Of a DNA stretch of 5,114 bases, positions 1-5,114 are shown in pieces. The translations under genes and the position numbers were made by a program. The stretch is from Acidobacteriota bacterium (GTDB lineage: Bacteria > Acidobacteriota > UBA6911 > RPQK01 > JADFOI01). Each line of letters starts with the position of its first letter. Positions within the stretch are counted from its first letter, which is position 1. The notes beneath the pieces are model-generated. The model saw only the letters and a program-made list of their open reading frames with translations, was not told where the DNA came from and ran no database searches. The stretch is from positions 1 to 5,114 of the forward strand of contig JAPUKI010000218.1 of NCBI GenBank assembly GCA_027295745.1, given 5' to 3'.

Positions 1-1
1 T

Positions 2-1111
2 CACTTTATTCCCACCCTGATTGACTCGGTCATTTCGCGAGCTGAATTTTACACCTGCTATACCCCGTACCAACCCGAGATCAGCCAGGGAACACTGCAA
101 GCCACCTTTGAGTTCCAAACACTCATCTGTCAGCTGACCGGAATGGAAGTAGCCAACGCCAGCCTCTATGACGGAAGCAGCGCGCTGGCCGAGGGTGTGC
201 TCATGGCCGTTCGCACAACCAAGCGACAGAAGGTATTGATCCCCCAAAGCGTGCACCCAGAGTACCGCAGAGTCTTGGAAACCTATGCCGCCAATCTGGA
301 TATCCAAATCCAGGACCTCCCTTTCACCGAATCGGGGTGCATTTGCGTGGAAAGCCTGGAGCAGCTCCTGAGTGAGGATCATGCTGCCGTGGTGATACAG
401 TCCCCCAACTTCTTCGGAGTCCTGGATGAAGTGGAGGCCGTAAGCCGTCTGTGCGAGAGGGCGGGCGCTCTGTCCATCGTCGTGGTCACCGAGGCCCTCT
501 CACTGGGACTTCTGAAGCCTCCGGGGGAACTGGGTGCAGACATCGTGGTGGGAGAGGGACAGTCCCTGGGCATCCCTCTGGGATTCGGAGGACCCTATCT
601 GGGTCTTTTTGCCACCAAGGACAAGCACAAGCGCCAAATGCCGGGCCGGCTGGTGGGTCAAACCGTCGACAGTCTGGGACGGCCAGGCTTCGTCCTGACG
701 CTGGCCACTCGAGAGCAACACATCCGCCGCCAGAAGGCGACCTCCAATATCTGTACCAATCAAGGCCTGTGTGCCTTGATTGCTGCCGTCTTCCTCACCG
801 CTCTGGGTAAGAGTGGGATCAGAGAGCTGGCGGAGCAGAATCTCAAAAAGGCATTCTCTTTACGAAAATTACTGGGTGACTCGGTGGCCTTCTCCGGAGC
901 CACTTTCAACGAAATGGTGGTTGACTGCGCTGAGGATCCTGAGGAAATCAATCGCCGACTCTTCGACGAGGGGATCATCGGGGGCCTTCCCTTGGGAAAA
1001 TATTTCCCGGAGCGGTCCAACCAGATGCTGGTTTGCGTGACCGAGCAGAACAGTCTCGAAAAAATAGAGCGCTTTGCGGAAGTCTTGAAAGGTGTAGAAG
1101 TAACGCTGTGA
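2..1111 (+). CDS. gcvPA: Glycine dehydrogenase (decarboxylating) subunit 1, GcvPA (5' partial)
   Basis: This is the alpha subunit of the two-subunit P-protein of the glycine cleavage system. With GcvPB it decarboxylates glycine and passes the aminomethyl group to lipoyl-GcvH in the cytoplasm. The frame is open from base 2, so an apparent ATG at 143 is internal: the 47 codons before it encode family sequence, including YTPYQPEISQGTLQ at visible residues 20-33. Further signatures are YDGSSALAE (56-64), a glycine-rich GIPLGFGGPYLGLFA stretch (about 190-204) and REQHIRRQKATSNICTNQG (about 237-255). In total 369 residues are visible. Family members usually run to about 440-450, so roughly 70-80 N-terminal residues lie upstream of the window. 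This subunit has no PLP-binding lysine, which is normal; that residue is in GcvPB. The TGA stop overlaps the gcvPB GTG start. Gene identity is near certain; only the start is missing. Confidence 0.97.
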   Translation, partial: HFIPTLIDSVISRAEFYTCYTPYQPEISQGTLQATFEFQTLICQLTGMEVANASLYDGSSALAEGVLMAVRTTKRQKVLIPQSVHPEYRRVLETYAANLDIQIQDLPFTESGCICVESLEQLLSEDHAAVVIQSPNFFGVLDEVEAVSRLCERAGALSIVVVTEALSLGLLKPPGELGADIVVGEGQSLGIPLGFGGPYLGLFATKDKHKRQMPGRLVGQTVDSLGRPGFVLTLATREQHIRRQKATSNICTNQGLCALIAAVFLTALGKSGIRELAEQNLKKAFSLRKLLGDSVAFSGATFNEMVVDCAEDPEEINRRLFDEGIIGGLPLGKYFPERSNQMLVCVTEQNSLEKIERFAEVLKGVEVTL

Positions 1112-2583
1112 AACGAACATCCGTTACCTTCAACCTGAACGAACCGCTGATATTTGAGAGATCAGGCCCCGCTAAAACCGCCTACACCCTTCCGCCCCTG
1201 GACGTTGAGGATGTCCCGGTGGAGGAAATCCTGGAATCCAAATATCTGCGGCAAGAGGTCCAGGGTTTTCCCGAGGTCAGCGAAGTCGAGTTGATACGCC
1301 ATTACACCCGGCTCTCCACCTGGAACTACCACATCGACCTGGGGATGTACCCACTGGGCTCCTGCAGCATGAAATACAACCCCAAGCTGAACGAACGAGT
1401 TGCTCGCATCTCCAATATCGCCCTGACCCATCCGCTTCAAGAGGAGCAGCACAGTCAAGGGAACCTGGAGATTCTCTTCAAGCTCCAGGAAGCCCTGAAG
1501 GAACTGACCGCCATGGATGCGGTGAGTCTGCAGCCGGCGGGAGGAGCTCAGGCCGAGTTCACGGGCATTTTAATGATCCGCGCCTGTCATCTCTCCCGCC
1601 AGGGGGACCCTCGCAAATTTGTCCTGATTCCAGACTCGGCCCACGGAACCAATCCGGCCAGCGCCGTCTTGGCTGGCTATGAGGTGATCTCCATCCCCTC
1701 TAATCAAGAGGGCAGAATCGACGTTCAGGAGCTGGCGGAAAAAATGACCGAGGAGGTGGCCTGTCTGATGCTGACCAACCCCAATACCATGGGGATCTTT
1801 GAAACACAAATCGAAGAGATCGCACAGATTGTCCACCAGAAGGGTGGACTCATCTATATGGACGGCGCCAATTTCAACGCCTTAATGGGCTATGCCCGGC
1901 CCGGCGAGATGGGAATCGATGTGCTTCACCTCAACCTCCACAAGACTTTCTCCACCCCTCACGGCGGGGGTGGACCAGGCAGCGGCCCGGTGGCCTGCAA
2001 GAAAGATCTTTCTCGCTACTTGCCGGTACCCCGGGTGGAGCAGGAGGGCGGACGGTATCGACTCAACTCCGATGAGCCCGCCAGCATCGGGCGCGTGCAT
2101 GCTTTTTATGGCAACTTCGGGATGGCGGTTCGGGCCCTTTGCTACATCCTCACCTGTGGTCGAGAAGGACTGAAGGAATTGAGCGGAATGGCCGTCCTGA
2201 GCGCCAATTACGTTCGGCGGCAGCTGGAGGAATACTACGAGCTTCCCTATGACACGCCCATCCTGCACGAGGTAGTTTTCTCGGACAAGAGGCAGAACGA
2301 AAAGGGCGTCACCACACTGGACATCGCCAAAAGATTAATCGACTACGGCTTCCATCCCCCCACCACGTATTTCCCTTTGATCGTCCCGGGGGCGCTCATG
2401 ATCGAGCCCACCGAGAGCCACAGCAAAGAGGAGTTGGATGCTTTCATTGAGGCCATGATTGCCATCAGCCGTGAGGCCAGGGACGATCCCGACTCGGTCA
2501 CCAGTGCCCCCACCACGGCCAAGCTGACCCGCCTGGACGAGGTGGGTGCGGCCCGCTCCCCCCACCTCAGATGGAGACAGTAA
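1108..2583 (+). CDS. gcvPB: Glycine dehydrogenase (decarboxylating) subunit 2, GcvPB
   Basis: This is the catalytic PLP-carrying beta subunit of the split glycine decarboxylase, which partners GcvPA. The 491-residue product matches the usual length of about 480-490. Family motifs in order are LGSCSMKYNPK (83-93), LQPAGGAQAE (141-150), PDSAHGTNPAS (175-185), MDGAN with Asp252, and LNLHKTFSTPHGGGGPG (about 275-291), where Lys279 is the expected Schiff-base lysine. The C-terminus ends in a typical RLDEVGAARSPHLRW tail. I chose GTG at 1108 because it overlaps the gcvPA stop as GTGA and gives the normal N-terminus (KRTSVTFNLNEPLIFE). The longer frame back to TTG 1033 would lie inside gcvPA and adds no family sequence. 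The Shine-Dalgarno is weak (AGAAG at 1096-1100, with AAAGG a little further up), which fits translation coupled to gcvPA. No frameshift or missing catalytic residue is seen. Confidence 0.97.
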   Translation: MKRTSVTFNLNEPLIFERSGPAKTAYTLPPLDVEDVPVEEILESKYLRQEVQGFPEVSEVELIRHYTRLSTWNYHIDLGMYPLGSCSMKYNPKLNERVARISNIALTHPLQEEQHSQGNLEILFKLQEALKELTAMDAVSLQPAGGAQAEFTGILMIRACHLSRQGDPRKFVLIPDSAHGTNPASAVLAGYEVISIPSNQEGRIDVQELAEKMTEEVACLMLTNPNTMGIFETQIEEIAQIVHQKGGLIYMDGANFNALMGYARPGEMGIDVLHLNLHKTFSTPHGGGGPGSGPVACKKDLSRYLPVPRVEQEGGRYRLNSDEPASIGRVHAFYGNFGMAVRALCYILTCGREGLKELSGMAVLSANYVRRQLEEYYELPYDTPILHEVVFSDKRQNEKGVTTLDIAKRLIDYGFHPPTTYFPLIVPGALMIEPTESHSKEELDAFIEAMIAISREARDDPDSVTSAPTTAKLTRLDEVGAARSPHLRWRQ

Positions 2584-2641
2584 CCCTTCGCTTTCGAACA
2601 GCAGTCTGCTCGCCCCCCTCGTTCCGGGACTGTCTTGGTAC

Positions 2642-2647
2642 TATAAT
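2642..2647 (+). promoter_or_regulatory. Candidate -10 box (TATAAT) for a leaderless VWA transcript
   Basis: A perfect TATAAT lies in the 70-base gap after gcvPB. Its last base is 6 nt before the ATG at 2654, so a sigma-70-type start about 7 nt downstream would fall on or beside the A of the ATG. No Shine-Dalgarno has usable spacing: GGGG at 2648-2651 is only 2 nt from the ATG. Both points suggest a leaderless mRNA. No good -35 is seen; the 17-nt spacing position reads TCGTTC. The promoter call rests on position and consensus only. Confidence 0.5.
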
Positions 2648-2653
2648 GGGGTC

Positions 2654-3622
2654 ATGCGCCGCCTGGCCTGGATTTTTCTGTGCTGCCCCTTGCTTCTTGC
2701 TCAAGACCCACCTTCATTCAAGGTCCTGGCCAATTACATCAAGGTTCCCGTCAGTGTCTTTGACGCCCAGGGCCGTGTTCTCACCAACCTGACTCAGGAG
2801 CAGTTCATCCTTTTGGATGAGGATGAGCCGCGGCCCATCCAGAACTTCCTCCTCGACAAAACAGCCATCCATGTCGCCCTTCTGCTGGATGTCAGCAGCA
2901 GTCTTCAGGAAGAGCTGGAAGAGATCCGGGAGGCGGCTCTGCAGTTCGCCCAAGCCTTCGGCAGGGAGGACAGAATTGCCATTCATTCCTTTTCCGACCA
3001 GCTGGAACTGCTGCAGGATTGGACAAATGACCAGGAAGAGCTGCGAAAGTCACTCAAACACCTGGAACGTGGCTATCGGACGGCGCTCTACGATGCACTG
3101 CTCTCCACGGCCCGTGAAAGACTCATTCAGCTGCCCGGCAAAAGGGTCATCATCCTTCTCACTGACGGCCTCGATAATGAAAGCCACTCGACATCCGATG
3201 ATGTCCTGAACTTTCTCATTGAATCCAACATCTCACTTTACATCGTGAGCCGCACGCGCCTGGTCCAGCCGAAGGTTGAAACAAGCGAGCGAGTGGACTT
3301 TCTCAATCAAGTGATGAAAAACGTACTCCACGAGGAGGCGGACTTTATTGAGCTTTATTTTCGAGAAAAAGAAACCTCCCTCTCTCATTTAGCCGAGGCT
3401 ACCGGCGGTAGAGTTTTCTTTCCCGAAAAGCTGGAAGAACTCAGGAACAGTTACATGCAAGTGGCCGAAGAATTGAAAAGCCAGTATGTTTTGACCTTTC
3501 GACCACCCGCCTTCTCAGACAAAACATTCCGCACCATCAAAGTCATCTGCACCCAGACGGTCGGCCAAATTTACCACAGGAAGAAATACCACTGGACCGG
3601 TTCAGAGGGGACCGATCAGTAG
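2654..3622 (+). CDS. Exported VWA-domain protein (VWFA-related, Acidobacterial-type family)
   Basis: The 322-residue product starts with a short signal-like segment (MRRLAWIFLCCPLLLA, then QDPP), so it is probably exported by Sec. The cleavage site is not certain. Residues about 29-67 form a beta-rich N-terminal module (VPVSVFDAQGRVLTNL... PIQNF) that typically precedes the VWA fold in this family. The VWA domain spans about 72-200 and has a complete metal-ion-dependent adhesion site: DVSSS (Asp79, Ser81, Ser83), Thr143 in RTALYDAL, and Asp171 in LLTDG. A charged segment (about 201-240) leads to LAEATGGRVFF (246-256) and a C-terminal QYVLTFRPP...FRTIKV...YHRKKYHW module. This order fits the VWFA-related Acidobacterial family, whose role is largely unknown; metal-dependent protein binding in the periplasm or at the surface is inferred. 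ATG 2654 is preferred over the open frame back to 2546, which lies inside gcvPB and would bury the signal peptide. The gene end overlaps the convergent lipoprotein gene by 7 bases. Confidence 0.88.
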   Translation: MRRLAWIFLCCPLLLAQDPPSFKVLANYIKVPVSVFDAQGRVLTNLTQEQFILLDEDEPRPIQNFLLDKTAIHVALLLDVSSSLQEELEEIREAALQFAQAFGREDRIAIHSFSDQLELLQDWTNDQEELRKSLKHLERGYRTALYDALLSTARERLIQLPGKRVIILLTDGLDNESHSTSDDVLNFLIESNISLYIVSRTRLVQPKVETSERVDFLNQVMKNVLHEEADFIELYFREKETSLSHLAEATGGRVFFPEKLEELRNSYMQVAEELKSQYVLTFRPPAFSDKTFRTIKVICTQTVGQIYHRKKYHWTGSEGTDQ

Positions 3623-3957
3623 ACGACCCCATCCGGAGTGTAGGCCGTGAACGAGACGGTGTCCAACTCGTCCAGAAAATAGACGAACTGAGTTCCCTCT
3701 CCCGGATAGAGGTATGACCAGGTTTCAAGGGAACCCCCCATCTCGACCTGATCCCACCACTCCTCCTGTGGTCCCCAGATGGATTCGGTTTGCTTCACCA
3801 GGGTGCCTCTCACCCCAGGTGGGCCCAGCAACTCGAGTACTTCGGCCTTGCTCATTCCGACCCTGAGCTCAGAGGGTGGGCTGGTGGAACTCTGGCAAGC
3901 AGCCGCCAGCACCAGCAGGATGAAAAAGAGTCCCATCTGGAGTTTCATGAAGGCCAT
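3616..3957 (-). CDS. Small BamE/SmpA-OmlA-like lipoprotein
   Basis: The 113-residue product has a lipoprotein-type signal: a hydrophobic run GLFFILLVLAAA followed by Cys21, with a slightly atypical lipobox (AAAC rather than LxxC), then a Ser/Thr/Pro-rich linker. After this comes ELRVGMSKAEVLELLGPPG (residues 30-48), the hallmark start of BamE/SmpA-OmlA-like domains, and later ETWSYLYP...FVYFLDE, typical of the following strands. It is probably lipid-anchored in the cell envelope. True BamE assists outer-membrane beta-barrel assembly, but many proteins share this fold with other or unknown roles, so the gene symbol is withheld. ATG 3957 is chosen because it shares its A with the TGA of the upstream PPOX gene (TGATG), implying translational coupling. 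ATG 3948 (MKLQMG...) is a plausible alternative that gives a more classical signal peptide; TTG 3960 is unlikely. Its end overlaps the VWA gene on the other strand. Confidence 0.8.
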   Translation of the reverse strand: MAFMKLQMGLFFILLVLAAACQSSTSPPSELRVGMSKAEVLELLGPPGVRGTLVKQTESIWGPQEEWWDQVEMGGSLETWSYLYPGEGTQFVYFLDELDTVSFTAYTPDGVVY

Positions 3958-4355
3958 CAACTCCCAAAACCCCCGATGCGATCAACCTGGATCCGAACGA
4001 TCAACCGCTGCTCGCCCGGCGCTCGCCAGGGATACTCATCCATGCCGAGAAAACGCTTGGCAAGCTTGTCGATGTGCTGGTCCGCTCCCTCCTCGGTCAC
4101 GGTCGCGGTTCCGTGGAAGAGGGCGTAAACCTGCGAGTCGTTGGGATTCTGGACGGAGATGATGATACGGGGGTCGCGGCGCAGGTTTCGGGGCTTGACT
4201 CTTCCCTCCGCGGTGTTGAAAAGAACTTCGTTCCCATCAACGTCCATCCAGACCATGCTCACTTGCGGGCTGCCGTCTGCATTACGCGTGACGACATGAC
4301 CATAGGCTTTCAAACTCAGGAACTGCTTGATTGGCTCGGGAATTTCGATCGGCAT
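3957..4355 (-). CDS. PPOX-class (F420/flavin split-barrel) oxidoreductase
   Basis: The 132-residue product resembles the small pyridoxamine 5'-phosphate oxidase-fold proteins often annotated as PPOX-class F420-dependent oxidoreductases (Rv1155-like). It carries the family pattern VTRNADGSPQVSMVWMDVDG (about 22-41), FNTAEGRVKPRNLRRDPRI (46-64), whose Arg/Lys residues normally contact the cofactor phosphate, then VYALFHGTATVT (76-87) and a C-terminal RLIVRIQVDRIGGFG. Binding of a flavin or deazaflavin is inferred; the sequence cannot decide between FMN, F420, heme or biliverdin ligands, and the substrate is unknown. No signal peptide is seen, so it is cytoplasmic. I chose ATG 4355 because GGAGG at 4361-4365 sits 5 nt upstream. 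An in-frame ATG at 4367 overlaps that Shine-Dalgarno and would add only MEVF. The stop overlaps the start of the lipoprotein gene by one base, so the two are probably one transcript. Confidence 0.88.
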   Translation of the reverse strand: MPIEIPEPIKQFLSLKAYGHVVTRNADGSPQVSMVWMDVDGNEVLFNTAEGRVKPRNLRRDPRIIISVQNPNDSQVYALFHGTATVTEEGADQHIDKLAKRFLGMDEYPWRAPGEQRLIVRIQVDRIGGFGS

Positions 4356-4360
4356 GAACA

Positions 4361-4365
4361 CCTCC
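4361..4365 (-). promoter_or_regulatory. Shine-Dalgarno GGAGG that decides the PPOX start
   Basis: On the minus strand the order is ATG (4367-4365), GGAGG (4365-4361), a 5-nt spacer, then ATG (4355-4353). The strong Shine-Dalgarno has ideal spacing for the downstream ATG and shares a base with the upstream one, so initiation at 4355 is favoured. Confidence 0.8.
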
Positions 4366-4408
4366 ATTGCATAGGCTCTGGGGATCTCCCTGGGGAGTTT
4401 GATGAGTC

Positions 4409-4417
4409 ATTGTAGCA
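4409..4417 (-). promoter_or_regulatory. Possible extended -10 promoter (TGCTACAAT) for the PPOX-lipoprotein pair
   Basis: Within the 115-base gap between the MATE stop and the PPOX start, the minus strand reads TG-C-TACAAT, an extended -10 with one mismatch to TATAAT. A start about 7 nt downstream, near 4402, would give a leader of roughly 47 nt that includes the Shine-Dalgarno. The position expected for a -35 reads CCATGG, with no match to TTGACA. The pair could instead be read through from the MATE gene. This is a weak call based on motif and location only. Confidence 0.35.
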
Positions 4418-4470
4418 CGCCGCGCCACTGGCCATGGCACGATTCCGCCTGGCAAAAAGGTTCCTGTCCC

Positions 4471-5114
4471 CTATCTCTCTTTCTCAAGAAGACCATTGAT
4501 TTTCCTGTTGAAACGCCAGGACAACAAAAGAGCAGCGGTGGTGAGTCCCAGGACCAGTCCCCACCACAGCCCTACGCCCTCAAAATCGAGTTGAAAGCCC
4601 AACACATAACCACTGGTCAAACCCACAAACCAGTAAGAAATTACGGCGATAAGCATGGGTATTCGCGTATCCTTCAGGCCCCGTAAGGCTCCTGCAGCTG
4701 TAACCTGGAGACCATCGAAGATCTGAAAGACAGCTACTAGGCTCAAGAGGACGGTCGCCGTGAGCACGACTTCCCTGTTGAGGGCGCTTTCGACGTCCAG
4801 AAACAGGGAGATGATGGACCTTGGAAATGCCCAAAAGCAGATTGCGCTGATCATCATGAAACTGGCACCGAGCCACATACCCACATAGCCCGCCCGGCGG
4901 GCTCCCGGCAAATCCCTGCGCCCAGTCGCCTGTCCCACGCGCACTGAGACCGCCATGGAAAGACCGAGTGGGACCATGAACGCATAAGATGCACATTGAA
5001 TTGCGATTTGATGGGCAGCCAGCACTGCGGTACCGAAGAGTCCCATCAAGAGGGCTGTGAAGGAGAAAAGACCCACTTCAAGGCCCAGCGTCACGCCGAT
5101 GGGCCAACCGATTC
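4471..5114 (-). CDS. MATE family efflux transporter (C-terminal half, 5' end beyond window)
   Basis: This is an integral inner-membrane antiporter of the multidrug and toxic compound extrusion family, NorM-like, which exports cationic compounds in exchange for Na+ or H+. The frame is open through the right edge: the codons before a GTG at 5094 read IGWPIGV, a typical MATE stretch, so that GTG is internal. About 213 C-terminal residues are visible out of a usual 450 or so, corresponding to the second six-helix lobe. Family signatures are AAHQIAIQCASYAFMVPLGL, then VRVGQATGRRD, FQIFDGLQVTAAGALRGLKD with TRIPM, SYWFVGLTSGY, and GVGLWWGL near the end. Hydrophobic helices alternate with short charged loops, and the tail RFNRKINGLLEKER is basic and polar. 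Substrate cannot be told from sequence. Its TAG stop lies 115 nt before the PPOX start on the same strand; no intrinsic terminator is seen between them. Confidence 0.95.
   Translation of the reverse strand, partial: IGWPIGVTLGLEVGLFSFTALLMGLFGTAVLAAHQIAIQCASYAFMVPLGLSMAVSVRVGQATGRRDLPGARRAGYVGMWLGASFMMISAICFWAFPRSIISLFLDVESALNREVVLTATVLLSLVAVFQIFDGLQVTAAGALRGLKDTRIPMLIAVISYWFVGLTSGYVLGFQLDFEGVGLWWGLVLGLTTAALLLSWRFNRKINGLLEKER

Noticed and set aside
1033..1107. Longer gcvPB frame beginning at a TTG inside gcvPA
   Set aside because: The added 25 residues overlap the gcvPA C-terminus and do not resemble GcvPB. GTG 1108 gives the usual N-terminus and a GTGA coupling.
1882..2268. 128-residue open frame antisense to gcvPB
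   Set aside because: It lies opposite strongly conserved gcvPB sequence, has no recognisable family features, and is a typical shadow frame in GC-rich DNA.
2600..2610. AGCAG-T-CTGCT inverted repeat in the gap after gcvPB, considered as a terminator or operator
   Set aside because: The arms are 5 bases with a one-base centre, so no stable hairpin forms. No T-tract follows, and there is no second copy to suggest an operator.
2546..2653. Longer VWA-protein frame beginning at a GTG inside gcvPB
   Set aside because: It would bury the signal peptide about 36 residues in and overlap the conserved gcvPB C-terminus. ATG 2654 gives a normal exported N-terminus.
4383..4400. CTCCC/GGGAG inverted repeat downstream of the MATE stop, considered as a terminator
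   Set aside because: The loop would be only 2 bases and no T-run follows on the minus strand. It also lies downstream of the proposed PPOX promoter.
3779..4415. Plus-strand open frames opposite the lipoprotein and PPOX genes
   Set aside because: The minus-strand products match known families with good starts. The plus-strand frames are low-complexity Arg/Ser/Pro-rich sequence without family resemblance.
4399..4686. 95-residue plus-strand open frame across the MATE 3' end
   Set aside because: It mostly overlaps the MATE coding region antisense, has no recognisable domain, and its only start lies in the PPOX promoter area.

Overview
The window looks like an ordinary chromosomal segment from a Gram-negative bacterium, most likely an Acidobacteriota member or a relative. 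The best clue is a secreted von Willebrand factor A (VWA) protein whose layout matches the 'VWFA-related, Acidobacterial' family. A BamE-like lipoprotein and a moderately GC-rich, compact coding layout agree with this. The taxon is inferred from gene families only.

Layout: (1) Positions 2-2583, plus strand, hold the two subunits of a split glycine decarboxylase P-protein. gcvPA is cut at its 5' end by the window edge. gcvPB is complete and overlaps gcvPA by 4 bases (GTGA). (2) A 70-base gap (2584-2653) contains a consensus-like TATAAT placed so that transcription would begin at or next to the ATG of the next gene. (3) Positions 2654-3622, plus strand, encode an exported VWA-domain protein with a complete metal-ion-dependent adhesion site. 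(4) On the minus strand, positions 4355-3616 form a two-gene unit: a PPOX-fold (pyridoxamine 5'-phosphate oxidase-like) flavin/F420 split-barrel protein, followed through a one-base TGATG overlap by a small BamE-like lipoprotein. The lipoprotein's stop region overlaps the end of the VWA gene tail to tail by 7 bases. (5) A 115-base gap (4356-4470) holds a possible extended -10 promoter and a clear Shine-Dalgarno for the PPOX gene. (6) Positions 4471-5114, minus strand, are the C-terminal half of a MATE-family multidrug/Na+ antiporter that runs off the right edge.

How the genes relate: GcvPA and GcvPB together form the PLP-dependent glycine decarboxylase of the glycine cleavage system and work with GcvH, GcvT and lipoamide dehydrogenase, none of which is in view. 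The VWA, PPOX, lipoprotein and MATE genes have no evident functional link to glycine cleavage. The PPOX and lipoprotein genes are probably cotranscribed, but a shared pathway is not evident.

I found no tRNA, rRNA, CRISPR array, insertion sequence or convincing intrinsic terminator, and no clear novel system. The items most worth a second look are the leaderless-type start of the VWA gene, the VWA family itself (function largely unknown), and the coupled PPOX-lipoprotein pair.
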